From Micrasema longulum (lineage: Eukaryota; Arthropoda; Insecta; Trichoptera; Brachycentridae): a stretch of DNA of 64,000 bases. Position numbers and translations under genes: made by a program. The stretch is taken from positions 158,549 to 222,548 of the forward strand of contig JAGVSM010001188.1 in NCBI GenBank assembly GCA_022494885.1. Reading direction: 5' to 3'. The notes beneath the pieces were generated by a model, which was given only the letters and a program-made list of their open reading frames with translations, was not told where the DNA came from and made no database searches. Below are positions 12,328 through 23,524 of this stretch, one piece after another. Each line of letters begins with the position of its first letter. Position 1 is the first letter of the stretch.

Positions 12328-12850
12328 CAACAATATTTTGAGTTTGTCTAAATTTTTGTAGACAAGGACTGGATATAACTCCCTGGGGAACTGTTAACAT
12401 TAACATATTACCTTCTCTTAAATGTTCTTAATCTCTGTTGTAATATGTTAATGTTAACAGCTCCCCAGGGAGTTGAATCCAGTCCTTGTCTACAAAAATT
12501 TGGACAAACTCAAAATATTGTTGATAAATCCACCTGGTCCATGAAGAAATATAGAAATTGAAAAAAAAAAAAAATTCAGGCATTGCTTAATATGTAGGTG
12601 AAATAATTCAATTAGATGAATCTCACCCGCATAAATAAAAGTTTTAGCTCTTTAACTTTACAAACATCAACAGATGAAAGAGTTGAAGGAATATAGATGT
12701 TCAAATATGGGCAGAATGGTGAATGGGGCACAGTGTGTAAAGTGGCCACTTAAACCAGCCAATGACAGGTCATAAGCCCTGTAGATGCCTAGACTTCTAT
12801 TTTACCTTCTCTTAAATTTTCTTCTTCTCTGTTGTAATTTTCAATAGAAA
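12328..12850. repeat. P-family repeat with long hairpin
   Basis: Positions 12328-12410 and 12441-12523 are inverted repeats of 83 bp, differing at about four positions, around a 30-base loop. The right arm runs on as a nearly complete minus-orientation P unit: 'ccacctggtccatgaagaa', 'ggtgaaataattcaattag', 'caaacatcaacagatgaaag', 'gtgtgtaaagtggccact' and 'caggtcataagccctgtag', ending near 12845. There is no open frame. This is the clearest hairpin version of the family. Confidence 0.85.
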
Positions 12851-13079
12851 ATAACCATGTTAATTATACAATATGTTAAAACAAACGAAATATGGAAAAA
12901 ACAAGGAGATAGAAGAAAGGAAAAGAAGGAAATTGATGAGGAGTGGTGAAGAAACAATGAAGGAAAGTAAGAATGGAAAAATTACACCCAAAACATGGTT
13001 GAATTGTCTTTCCCCGTTAAAATATCGATTAAACTTTTTTGTTTTCGCGTAACGGAGATACAACGTGCTAACGTGCACT

Positions 13080-13560
13080 TTCCTAATGTATCGCGCTCTA
13101 TAGTAATAGTCATGATAGACGTTGAGCTGATGGAACTTTAGAGTTTTCTTTGTGCATTCTTCCTGCGTCCGCGTCCCCTAAGATGGATGGCGATGGCGGT
13201 GGTACTGGCCATTGTAGGTGACCGTAAATAAGTCGCATGCGCACGCGAAATGTTAATGGGGAGATACGGAATAATGGTACTTAACGACATTCCATACAAC
13301 CCAAGACGGGGACTTTAAGAATGCACATACGAGTACATATTTATTAGGTCTTAATATAGGTTGTTTTCGTTTTTTTACAAATTTAAAAATGGGCACCAAA
13401 AATAAAAATATATGACAAAGGTTGTGTAGCGCGAGCGTAGCGGCGATGATGGGTTGAAGAGACTGCACATGAACTACATACTGGAGTTGAGTGACTTCAC
13501 CTTGTCGTGCTGGACTGAAGTGAACTGAGCTTGTTGGGCTGACTGACTGGCGTTGCGTCT
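13080..13560. promoter_or_regulatory. GC-richer patch with NRF1-like palindrome
   Basis: The segment contains 'gtcgcatgcgcacgcg', which resembles the NRF1/Ewg-type site (core GCATGCGC), and CpG-bearing stretches at 13160-13250 and 13425-13560. It is not part of any repeat found here. It may be a host promoter or 5' UTR, but no start, exon or TATA element could be fixed. Confidence 0.25.
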
Positions 13561-13909
13561 TGTGTTTTCTTTATAGGCCACGTTCCTTTAAAGTTCATTT
13601 TTTCATAGTAGGGATGATGTAAATTTACTGCAGAACGATGATCCCGATTTGATATGCAATACGGTTTGAGTTGCATTTTAATTTTGTACTGGATCATCGA
13701 TTATGAACTTTGAACCTTACGCCTTTAATGCGATGAGGATGCTCTTTAATATCGATGGACTAGGTGATGATAGTTCACTGTAAATTATTATATTTAACGA
13801 TTTATTATAATTACTTTTACAACAGCGCATGACGATTCCATGACTTCATATTAATTTTATGCAATGACAAAGGTTAAATGTCATTTTTTTTTAAAAAGTG
13901 TTTTACAAG

Positions 13910-14510
13910 ACATTTATTATTTTATTTTTTTACACTTTATATACACTACTTCTGCCACTATTCCATGTCCGCTCCCTAGTTGGAACATATGGTGTCCACA
14001 TAGATCCTCCAAGTATTTCTGTTGGCTGCCAACTCCTGTGCATCCGCATACGTCAGGTTCGCGTCCCGTAGTTCTGACACGAACAGTCAGCAGCGAACGT
14101 CTAGGACGCCGAGAAGCTGATGCCTTGTAAAGTAGGCGAGCGTGGTTAAAGCTCTCAGGAGGCATCCGCAGCACGCGGCCAAGCCAACCGTATCGCCTCC
14201 GCTTGATGACAGTTATCACCGAAGTTTGCTACGTTCGTTCTCTTATTACTTCATTCCTCACAAAGTCAAACCTCCACACACTTAAGATTCTTCTAAGACA
14301 CCTATTCTCAAAATTCAAAATATTGCTGCTTAAGGCATTAGTGAGGTGCCACGATTCGCACCCGTATAGGAGAATTGTTATGCAGGCGTTATGTAGGCGA
14401 CATTTAGTTTTCATTGAGTAAATATCCGATCCGCACAACTCGCTCGTTGATAGTTTGTGTTTGGCACTCTCATACGTTATTATTGTTGTGTGGAGAGGCA
14501 CTAAGCGAAT
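13910..14510 (-). mobile_element. LINE remnant, RTE-like C-terminus
   Basis: Minus-strand frames read LHNACITILLYGCESWHL, NFENRCLRRILSVWRF and, after a shift, RRRYGWLGRVLRMPPESF. The series 'LLYGCESW', 'F..RCLRRIL' and 'RR.R.WLG.VLRMP' is the conserved region following the RT domain in RTE-like LINEs. The remainder to 13917 is diverged. No RT catalytic motif is left; the copy is 5'-truncated and frameshifted. Confidence 0.8.
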
Positions 14511-14529
14511 TGGAAATACTAGATTAGTG

Positions 14530-14665
14530 CATTTAAATTACCTATTGCATTTGAAGCGTCAGATTGATCACCTTACCTTCATGTAACAAATTAATAGAGA
14601 TACGCAATACATGATGTTCTAACGCAGTGCCCTATGCAACATCGGGTGCATACAGTATGATTAAA
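14530..14665 (+). repeat. SINE family S1
   Basis: Shows 'tttgaagcgtcagattgatc', 'accttaccttcatgtaacaa', 'gagatacgcaatac' and 'cgcagtgccctatgcaacat'. Diverged, and its tail is not clean. Confidence 0.65.
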
Positions 14666-15079
14666 AGTTTAGTTCATGTTTTTACTATATTTCAAAATTC
14701 ATACAAAAAATATGAATTTAATGGCAAAATGATAATAAAATGTTGTATCTGAGCAAAAGTCGTATGAGTTTTGGGTACGACATAATTCGTACTCAGATTT
14801 TTTTTGCTGAGATCTCTCCTTATTGTTCGATAAGAAATGTGTAAATGCTTCTTTTAGGTACAGTTGTCTCATATTCAGCCCCGTCATGTATTGGAACAAC
14901 TGTTCTGATGTTGGAAGGCTCCGGAATATTATTTAAAATAATAATTTCTGTAAATTAAGGGAGGTTTTAAGATGAAAACCGCACAGCCGCTCCAGCCAAC
15001 TATTACATAGGTCGCAGATTGAAACAGAGCAAAGTACACATTTCTAAGATTGCCAATATAGATATAAATATAGATAATA

Positions 15080-15275
15080 GATCGGATTGTGGTCCCGTGA
15101 ATAGTGTCTCGGACTCATGGACCAAAGGTCCGTGGTTCGAATCCCACTCTACCCCAACTTAATTCCATTTTCTAATAGTGAGTTATTTACAACTCGTTGA
15201 AAATGGCCCTCAAAATTAAATATTTGGGTAAATCATAAAAACACAAATATTTATTTAAAAAAAAAAAAAATTAAA
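15080..15275 (+). repeat. SINE family S2, tRNA-like head and body
   Basis: The head has 'ttgtggtcccgtgaatagtg' and B box 'gtggttcgaatcccact'. The body has 'ttccattttctaatagtgag', 'acaactcgttgaaaatgg' and 'gggtaaatcataaaaacac', ending in an A-rich tail at 15250-15275. Other copies are at 30446-30650, 41826-42005 and 49405-49570 (inverted). Confidence 0.8.
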
Positions 15276-15749
15276 AAATATCCGGAATTTCCCTTATATT
15301 CTATCTATCTTAGCTCTCAAGATGTTAGGAATCAACTTAATAAAGTATTAATTAATACATTTTCCCTTCTGACAAGGTTATGTTTCTCTGCTGAAAGTAT
15401 CTATCTATCATATATAATTTATTTCTTTTAAAAAATAAAAGGGATAGCGTTTTTTTTGTTGTTTTCAAAAGGTCGCTTACTGAATAAAACCAAATGATTA
15501 TTACATTATTAGTCAGCAGCCGACATCTCAAATAAGATGTTAGATCTAAACAGTAGTAGGTCAAAGTTCATAAGTTGAAATTTCTTAATCTTACTATCAT
15601 TCTTTGTATTCTCTGAACTTTCCGCTGATCTCTTGTAGAGATATTGTAACATTATTGATTGTCTAAATATACGACTGTTGGTAAAATTGAAGAAGATTGA
15701 ATAAGAAATTAATACAGAATTGGTTGCAACAAAGAAAAAAAACATTAAT

Positions 15750-15990
15750 GAGAAAGGATTATAGAAGTCTAGGCATTTACAGGGCTTATGACCCGTCGCT
15801 GGCTGTTTATTTAAAATGTATTTTTTCCGTTTTTTTTTTAAATTTTTATATGTACATTACATTACAAAAAACACATTTTTATACATAGATTTAATATGTA
15901 TTTGTATTTACTTCAAAAAATTAAAACTGGGGTGGAATCCAGTATTTTGTATACAAACATTTGAACAAACTCAAAATATTGTTTTCCATT
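15750..15990. repeat. P-family repeat, split partial copy
   Basis: The left part (15755-15805, plus) has 'agaagtctaggcatttacag' and 'ggcttatgacccgtc'. The right part (15930-15987, minus) has 'ggaatccagtattttg' and 'acaaactcaaaatattg'. About 120 bases of unrelated AT-rich sequence separate them, so the copy is rearranged or interrupted. Confidence 0.6.
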
Positions 15991-16004
15991 ACGTAAAAAA
16001 ATAA

Positions 16005-16265
16005 ATGTATTTAATTTATTTATTTAATGCACAAAATACACAATTTTACATAGACACAATTATATGTTTTTTATGTCCCGACTTGTTAGAAAATTCCGTG
16101 TTAAGTCGGGACTCTTCGATATATAAATCAAAAATATTTATTTACATACTGAAACAATATACAGGTAATCAAAACAATATGCAAAATAATCAAAACCAAT
16201 ATACAAAATAATAATAGAAAAATATACAAAATAATGATAGAAAAATAAAAATAATATAAATTTAT
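16005..16265 (-). mobile_element. LINE 3' UTR fragment with hairpin
   Basis: It begins on plus with a TTTA-rich stretch (an A-rich tail on minus) and holds a 10-bp perfect inverted repeat, gtcccgactt / aagtcgggac, at about 16076-16113 around an 18-base loop. The rest is A-rich with repeated 'caatatacaaaataa' blocks. No protein motif remains. Assignment rests on the tail and the resemblance to other minus-strand 3' UTRs here. Confidence 0.35.
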
Positions 16266-17014
16266 AATACATGTCGAAAATGGAATCAAAAATAAATAAT
16301 AATACGTATGACAGTGATGATATACACATATACGATATACGTATATGGATAATAATGAAAACAGCAGCGATGTTATGCATTTATTCCCGAAGCAATCTCA
16401 TACAGTGGTCTCACCCCTCGATACAATCCAATTATGGATCTTCATCTTAAATATAGACGTTGTTTTGGGGAATAATTCTTCTGTACATATTTATTTAACA
16501 TTTTTGAACATTATTTAAATTGTGCATTGCCGAATTTATTGCCAAATCTCCGCTTTAGTTTATTTTTGTTCAACATACAATTTTTAACGGAATTGAGTTC
16601 AGTATAAAGGAGTTCTGAGAAAGCCTTCATTTATAAAATTAAAATGAAAAAAATATGTTTTCCAAATTGTTTATTGAGTTTTTCAACGGATTTCGTCTTA
16701 AGTTGTGTTCATTATTTATCCCTACTTCGTAAAAAAAACTTTATTGCTCTATTTTTGCAGATTTATGTTTTAATATGTTGGACAAAAACAAACTGAAGCA
16801 ACAACAAGTAAACACAGTTTTTGCTCCCATTCGTGTTTGCAATATCGTCACGAGGAAGAGTGACAATATCCGATAAAGGTCCTCCATACAATTTTTCAAT
16901 TTCTAATTTCAGACAAAAAAACATTGTATTTTTGTACGAGTGAAATCAATAGGAAGACTTACGGTTTTGCAAACGATTTTCGGATATGTGGAGGAAATAT
17001 TTTCACTGCAATGT

Positions 17015-17125
17015 TTTACTGTTCCTGTACTGACCTGACTGATCACTTTATTTTCCTGTAACACATGATCGAGATACATTGCATGTACCTTTTCAGTGGA
17101 GTGCCCTATGCAGAATGAGGTACGA
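17015..17125 (+). repeat. SINE family S1
   Basis: Diverged copy with 'tcctgtactgacctgactga', 'atgatcgagatacattgcat' and 'agtggagtgccctatgcaga'. Confidence 0.6.
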
Positions 17126-17134
17126 ATTAGGGTT

Positions 17135-17665
17135 TATTTATTTATTTTACAGAAACAAACAGTCGACAATAATAAAGTAACATAAAAAAGATACGGTTTA
17201 AGGACAGACCAGCGAAGTTTCTAAATAAAATTCATACATTATAAAATGTGGTACAACAAAAGGGTGTGTTTATGTGTATTTGTATGTTAGTAAGTGTATA
17301 GGTATGTCTGTGTATATGTGGGAGTAGGTGTTGTAGGTGTGAGCATCATTAAATAGCAAGTGGGATCGTATCGCAGCCTGAAAGAATCAGTCTTCATTTA
17401 TTTTAAAATAAATTAAGGAGCGTGTTAAATATATCAATAGATGAAAAAAAATCATTATAGTTAGAGCAAGAACTATAAAGGAAAGAGTGTTGTGCATAGT
17501 TAGTGCTACGGACTGGCAAACGTAATAAATACTTATTTCTTGTCGGGGACATTAAGATTAATTTTGGAGAGTAGGTTAAAAGAGACTACTTTATTATTTA
17601 ATAGTTTATATAAATAGCATAATTCAGATATAGTGCGTCTATTTTCAAGTGAAAAATATCAATTT
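17135..17665 (-). mobile_element. LINE remnant, C-terminus and 3' UTR
   Basis: The minus strand encodes RRTISELCYLYKLLNNKVVS, FNLLSKINLNVPDKK and, in the next frame, RNKYLLRLPVRSTNYAQHSF and LYSSCSNYNDFF. This is the jockey-like pattern 'RR...DL.FLYKLL...LLS.I.LNVP' followed by 'FR.P...TNY..HS'. A frameshift lies at the join. The 3' UTR reaches a TTTA stretch near 17135. No ATG-initiated frame covers it, so it is easy to miss. Confidence 0.75.
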
Positions 17666-17694
17666 TGTTTGGCAGATTGGCTTTTTTATTTTAT

Positions 17695-17905
17695 TTTTTT
17701 TATATGGGAGTTACTTTATTATTTACCTCGCTTAGAATATACAAAAAGGTGGATTTTTCTGCAATTAAACTTCTTTAAATTTATCTAAACTATTAGGATC
17801 AGGAGGGATATACTTTTGTGGACCAACCGGGAACTTCTGAGCATTTGCTCATGTGGAGAGGAAACCACTTAAAACTCTTTAACAGGGAGGGTCCGATGTC
17901 TTGCA
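17695..17905 (+). repeat. Dispersed repeat pair with 44195-44400
   Basis: Matches the 44.2 kb copy over 'tttattatttacctcgctta', 'gtggatttttctgcaatta', 'atcaggagggatatac' and 'catttgctcatgtggagagg', then diverges. In one frame the end reads a CxCGEET motif, which recalls the cysteine-rich C-terminus of some LINEs, but the rest is not recognisable. Type of element unknown. Confidence 0.55.
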
Positions 17906-18667
17906 GGGTACCCGCTGGCACAGCGCGGGTTTAAACTGTGTAACTCGGTTATAAACTTAGACTATACCCTGTCTGCGTAATCTATAAGTGTGAAAGCACT
18001 ACAATTAATGATATGAATCATTCACGTATAAAACATGTGAGTCGAGGTCCTGTAGCAGATTGGCTGTAAGTGCAAAGCGTTTTATTGTTTTTGTAATCTA
18101 GGTTTGATGATGATGATCATATTTTGTTTTTCTATTTACAAATGAGGTAAAGAAAATTGAAGTGAAGCTCTGGCATACCTGTTGCTTGGAACTTGGAATT
18201 ATCAAGCGCAAAATATTTAATATCATCTATTACAGGTATATGTAATTTGAAACAGTTTATACTTAAATTGGTAGCGTTATATCTGTTTCCAATATTGATC
18301 GATAGATTTTATTTCTTTGAATCACTATTATTAGCATGTTACGTGATTACTATCGGCCCCCAATTACTTGGGTGGTCCTAATAAAAAATACTATGTTTTT
18401 AAACTACTAAGGTAGGCTTCGCTAACACACACATATAAACTGAATATATATCTACGGGGGAAATGTGTTGTATTAGTGGCTTACTTCCCTCCCATATAAG
18501 TAAAGAAATAACACAAATAAGAGGTAACGGTCCGAATAAACGACACATTTTATTTATAGAGTTGATGTTTATTTTAACAACACCGTGTTTGAACTTAACA
18601 TTCAATCAAACATTGTTTTTAATTTTTGCATTGTCCTAATAAGGCAAAACAATTGTCTTATTTTATA

Positions 18668-19075
18668 AAAAAAATCACATAGATTTAAAATCAGTGTTTA
18701 ATTTTATATTACGTTCCTTTTAGTTAGTTTATTTTTTATGATTGCTGTAATACAAAAGAGAGCTTTTTAACTATTGCTTTAAATTATCAATATTGTCACA
18801 TGACTTGGAATTTTTTGGGATAGATCTTCCGGCTTTTCGTAGATCTCTTTGCGACTAAACAGTGTGGGATGACGTTGGATTGGCATGGTTTAGCTCAAAG
18901 TTTTTGGTCTTTCGTTTTTTTGAATATATTGTGTACAATTATTGTTTTGCTTTTGTTTGTTTGTAAATAGTTTTATGTTCTTTTTGTTCAGTTTCTTGCA
19001 TTTATGTTTCTTCATGTAACTGTTGTAATTGGCTTAGGCCGTATATATTTAATAAATAAATAAATAAATATTAAT
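18668..19075 (+). mobile_element. LINE 3' UTR, inverted partner of 24786-25195
   Basis: Nearly the whole 400 bp is the reverse complement of 24786-25195. Shared blocks include 'tacaaaagagagctttttaa', 'gatagatcttccggcttttc', 'gattggcatggtttagctca' and 'taattggcttaggccgtata'. It ends in (ATAA)n at 19051-19070, a typical LINE tail. The coding part present in the partner is missing, so the copy is 5'-truncated at about 18668. Confidence 0.8.
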
Positions 19076-19600
19076 GGTCCCGTCCCCGATGCATGGGAGC
19101 AAAGTATGGACGAAAAACAGGGATGAAAGTAGGCTGAATGCTGTTGAAATACGATCTCTTAGGCAAATGTGTGGTAAAACTATGTACGATAGATGCACAA
19201 ATGTTGAGATCCGTACTTCATGTAAGGCTGAGACAAGCATTATCGACAAAATAAAGAAATGGCGCTCTGCGCTGGTTCGGACATGTAGAACGAATGGACA
19301 GTGAAAGAACGCCTAAGAATATTTACAATACGAATGCTGATGGATGCAGAAATAGAGGAAGACCGAGAAAGACATGGCATGACCAAATCCAACAAATACT
19401 TGAAGATGGACATGTCAAAAGTCGGAAAAAAGCATGTCAGTGGGTAACTGTCGTCCTGAGTAGCGCCGCAGTCACACAATTCATTTAGCATTTAGTGCTG
19501 TCATAGATTATTTGTATATATATACACTTATTACACAACTGTAATGAAGATGCATATTTTGAAAAAAGCGAAAAAATAATGTAAGAAAATGAATATTTAT
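19076..19600 (+). mobile_element. LINE remnant, C-terminus
   Basis: The plus strand reads PMHGSKVWTKNRDESRLNAV, EIRSLRQMCGKTMYDRCTN and, with a shift, FGHVERMDSERTPKNIY and GRPRKTWHDQIQQIL. The order 'YGSE.WT', 'RR.CG.T..DR', 'GHVERM' and 'GRPRK.W' is standard for the post-RT region of a widespread arthropod LINE group. It directly follows the tail of the previous element. A second copy lies on minus at 29490-29945. Confidence 0.85.
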
Positions 19601-19604
19601 TTAT

Positions 19605-19710
19605 TGTATTGAATACGTTTTGTAACTAAAATAATATAAATAAAACTTTTGTTTTATTGGTTAGTTGGAAGAAATTGCCATTTGGCAATAAGCCCGCTAA
19701 TATACAATTT
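19605..19710 (+). mobile_element. LINE family B, 3' terminal fragment
   Basis: Carries the family B signature 'ggttagttggaagaaattgc' and 'catttggcaataagcccgc', found also at 21.9, 40.5 and 49.95 kb. Only the last 100 bases of the element are present. Confidence 0.65.
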
Positions 19711-19719
19711 ATCATAAAA

Positions 19720-21245
19720 TTGTGAAAAATCACCCGAACGACTGTGTTTATAGTAAGACTAATTTTGTAGCTAACCTTAACCTTTTGGTTTGATTGAAAT
19801 ATCACTTAAAAATATTTTCTTAAGTCTGTTCATTATTACAAGAATTTTCGAATAAACAAACCAGCCGCTTGATACCTAACGGAGAACAGCCTATTTCACA
19901 CATATCATCTTAATCTAAACGGCATGGTAAAATTATATTGGATTGACATTTATTCGATTCGTTAGTACCTATTTAAATTAGATAATATGTATGTTTTACG
20001 TTTTTTTTATAAAACTCCATAGTTAATGCCTTTAATTAAAATATCAATAAAAACGCCTTGGTTTGTATATATATATTTTTTAAATTGGTAGATATAAAGT
20101 ATCTAATAAAAACACGCTAACCTAATCATCTTTATTTTAATGATATTTTTAAAGGTTTTCGATATTTTTCAAGAATATTGAGAAATTTCGCATGATTTTC
20201 ATAACACAATATACCTTTATTTAAACAAATGTAAGAAAAAATGTTTTTTTTGCGCGATGCTAGCATAAATTCCTCAAACGGTGAATAGTTGAGCTGGATT
20301 CTTTATTTGCGCAAAATATCTCGGTAATTGGCTCACTTGCCTTAGTTGGTATAAAGATCAGCGATAAGGAAGACAAAAGCGCAGTTCAAGCGTCTTGTAA
20401 AAATTAAATTAACTAAACTCAAAATAATACGTTGGTAAAAAAATGGATGGCAAAAATAGATTGATGGCTTCCGGATCATGAGTTCGATCGCTTGTTGTAA
20501 CATTGCCGACAAGTTATTTTTCATGTGTATCGCTAGATTTTTTTCCAAGAATTATTTGCATGCAATTTATTTAGTTTACCGGTCTGTTGTAACGAAATTA
20601 GAATTAAACTCGTTTTTTTCATCCTGTTAAAATTATATTTAATTCATCTCATCAATTTCTCTCTCAAATCAACTTGTCTTGTCGGGGGATAATGATCACG
20701 CTGTGACTCCAGGTATGCCTCACCTGTGGACAATATTACTTCAAACGGTCCTGCGCTGCTCTGTAAGTAGTTGTAAATACAAATTAATTCGCAAATTCGT
20801 TTTTTTCTTGATCCAGTTATTCATTTTTTTGCCTATCATGTAAAGCTGTAAAGTTTTTTTCCAATATTTTTTTGTGCTTTAGTTTGTTTTTACGGATCCT
20901 TCTTTCATTAATTTTTATCACCGGGGTTCTCAAAATATACTTACGCAGTGACCTCGTTTCTTATGAATTCCTATGTAATTTTTGAAATTCGGGCCATACT
21001 GCGCCTATATTTGCCTGCAAATTAACCGCTCGGCATCAAACTTAGTCAAATTTGAATTTGAGTTCTATCAAAAGTTATATATCTCGTTTATCTTTTAACG
21101 AAAAACGTTATCATTAGGTGTACAACTTTACTTCCGCGGTTTTTATGTAGACGATTTTAGCGGAAAGTAGTGCTTAAAATAAATAGATCATAAACTACAT
21201 GCAATAAATTTGGTCAACTCTCAACATAACCTAATAGAAATATTA
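19720..21245. other. No recognised feature
   Basis: AT-rich and mostly featureless. A 68-codon minus frame at 20342-20548 shows no motif. A slightly GC-richer patch at 20680-20770 is not explained. Confidence 0.5.
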
Positions 21246-21249
21246 GTCA

Positions 21250-21995
21250 AATTATATCTACTTTTGTAAAATCATTACTACTACCATTCTAAATTACGCT
21301 GATGTTTCCATGACTGATTTAAGCTGTGAGCAACTCGATAAACTTGAACGACTTCAGAATACATGCATAAGGTACATTTTTGTCTTAGGAAATATGTCCA
21401 CATTTCTGATTATCGTAGGCAACTGAAATGGCTCAAAATTAGACAGCGGAGAGACTATTACTCCCTCTCACTTCCGTTCAATGTACTTCATAGTCCTAAC
21501 GCTTCTTTATACCTGCGTGGAAAATTTCAACGCTTATCAATTTGTGGTTTACCTCTTCGTTCTTATTCTCAATACACACTCCTAAAACCCATCCACAATT
21601 CCTCTTTCTTTTCTAGTTCATATAGTGTCCATGCGGCTCGACTGTGGAATCATCTCCCATCCACCACCAAAGATGTTACTACATTATCTCTATTTAAATC
21701 ACGTCTGAAGAAACATCTCCTTTCTCTTCCTTAATCTCTCCTCCTTTCCTCTTTCCTCTCTTTTTCTATTCCCCATTGAGTAATAGTTTTTATTATGGTA
21801 ATTTATAAACAAACACAATTTTTTCTATTTTATATATATTTACCTATTAAATTTTATTTTCTATTAAATATGTTCTGTAACTTGAATTATAAAAATAAAC
21901 CTATTATATTATTGGTTGGTTGGAATAAATTGCCATTTGGCAATAAACCCGCCAATGTAAAAATAATATTAAGTATAAAAAGTTAAATAAATAAG
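21250..21995 (+). mobile_element. LINE family B (CR1-like), C-terminus and 3' UTR
   Basis: Plus frames give SCEQLDKLERLQNTCIRYIF then, after a shift, DYRRQLKWLKIRQRRDYYSL, SVHAARLWNHLPSTTKDVTT and SLFKSRLKKHLLSLP with a stop at 21734. These match the CR1/jockey-like C-terminal pattern 'RLQN.CIR', 'LKWL.I..RR' and 'RLWN.LP...FKSRLK'. The 3' UTR contains the family signature 'taaattgccatttggcaata' and ends with TAAATAAATAAG near 21993. One frameshift; 5'-truncated. Confidence 0.88.
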
Positions 21996-21999
21996 TATA

Positions 22000-22550
22000 T
22001 TTTAAAGTTATACTAGATTGAAAATGTCAGTTTACAAGCCAGATTTTCGATAATGCAGAATTGGAGGTATTACTTAATGAGGACTTGATGAAGAATTTCA
22101 CTCGTCCATGCACTTTGTAGCTGCAAGACGATTAGTAATCTAGCTTCAATAGATATATGTTATATAAATTAGGGCTATCAAATATCCTAATTTAGTAAAT
22201 GAGGTCCAGAATTCCAACCGTCCATGCGCTCAGTAGCTGCAAGACTTGTTGAAATCTTACTTCTATTTTTACAAATTGTTTTTTTTTTTTTAAATATCAC
22301 TAAATCTCTAAACTTTATTGTCAAATAAAAAATCTAAATAGGGGCTAGATTTCTTATTCTCTATGCGCTCTGTAGCTGCAAGACGTGCTGTAATCTAGCT
22401 CCTGTTTATCATAATTGGAGAGACCGTCCATGCGCTCTGTAGCTGCAAGACGTAGTGGGATATTTATTTATTGTACAGCGCTCTTGAGGTGATTTTCACA
22501 AAAACGACGCTGTATAAATTATCCAAATATAAATAAATAAATAAATAAGA
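22000..22550 (+). mobile_element. LINE 3' UTR with four internal repeats
   Basis: The block 'ccatgcgctctgtagctgca' plus 'agacg' occurs four times with small changes, starting near 22107, 22224, 22360 and 22427. The region then runs through 'acagcgctcttgaggtgatt' and 'gacgctgtataaattatcc' to a (AAAT)n tail at 22530-22550. 'GCGCT...GCGCTGTATAAAT' endings are typical of L2/CR1-like LINE 3' ends. No coding sequence remains. Confidence 0.6.
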
Positions 22551-22559
22551 CTTGTGTCA

Positions 22560-22722
22560 AAGTCAAGAAGAATTAACACGATCGAGAGATGTTGAACGGT
22601 GTTTGTTTGCTTGTGAACAGTTGCTAAAAGGCAAAGACGATAGGGATTTTTTTAACGCATTGTGACTGGGGATAAAAAATGGGTCCATTACAACAACTCC
22701 AAGCGAACAAAATCCTGAGGAT
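22560..22722 (+). mobile_element. mariner-type transposase fragment
   Basis: Frames give RDVERCLFACEQLLKGKDD and then RIVTGDKKWVHYNNSKRTKS before a stop. The 'RIVTGDEKW..Y.N..R' block is the diagnostic motif around the first catalytic Asp of mariner transposases; here that Asp survives (GDKKW, near 22671). A frameshift joins the two parts. About one sixth of a usual 345-residue transposase remains, and no terminal inverted repeat was found. Confidence 0.85.
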
Positions 22723-22740
22723 TTTATTTTTTTAATTTTA

Positions 22741-22878
22741 TTAATGATGATGATAAAATTATAAATAAACTTATCAATGAATCTTCTTGGTTTAGATTTA
22801 CTTTTTATTATTTTGACCAACGAGCGCTTTCGCTTGTTTCGTTGATAGGTTTATTTATAATTTTATCATCATCATTAA
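22741..22878. repeat. Fold-back element, 41-bp arms
   Basis: 22741-22781 and 22838-22878 are inverted repeats of 41 bp with two mismatches, around a 56-base middle that itself contains the short palindrome 'cgagcgctttcgcttg'. It lies immediately after the mariner scrap. It may be a small MITE inserted next to it. Confidence 0.75.
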
Positions 22879-22914
22879 CTATGGAGTTTTATCAAGAAAT
22901 TTCAACAAAAAAAT

Positions 22915-23270
22915 CAATATTTTATTTTATTGATTGGGGAAATCAACAGTAATACATGTGAAAAAATATAGCAAACATAATATAAGAGGACAAAACCAAT
23001 GGCAGATATCCACAGAAATACATGAAATATACATAAATCGGTTTCTTTTCGTGTGTAAAATATGTTTAAAAAATTTGTTGTGAAGGTCACTATATTTGGG
23101 TGAGTGTCAGTGTGTGAGAGGGTGGATGAGTGGCTGTTATAATTTAATGAGGGTGGACATGTGTGTGATTATATTTCCCGGCCAAGCTTCCAGGTCGACG
23201 GCCAAACCGAATGCTCACGGCTCTAAGGTCATGCTCTGTACATTTTAACCGTTGTTACGTTTCCTCCTAG
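22915..23270 (-). mobile_element. Possible LINE C-terminal remnant
   Basis: The minus strand can be read as RNVTTVKMYRA, then VSIRFGRRPGSLAGKYN and a proline/histidine-rich tail, followed by an A-rich 3' end near 22920. The position and tail suit a LINE, but the protein match is weak. A GC-richer patch at 23180-23235 belongs to it. Confidence 0.3.
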
Positions 23271-23524
23271 ATTTAAATGTTTCGAAATAAGCAACACTAA
23301 AAAAAATCTGAAAAAAAAGATGTTTTTTTTCAAATTAAAAGATGAAAAATATTATCACCAAATATTTAATGTAATGTTTTTACTATTGCGGGCATCGTGT
23401 ATCGGTAGAACATTTAACGTTATTTGATTTACACATTTTTAATACCTAATTGCTTTTTAATTTGTATAAGTAATAATGATCAATTCATACATGTGAATTT
23501 AGAATATTTTTTTTAATTTTTTTT

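Noticed and set aside
22100..22450. Four spaced repeats resembling a short CRISPR array
   Set aside because: The organism is a eukaryote, the spacing is irregular and the block ends in a LINE tail.
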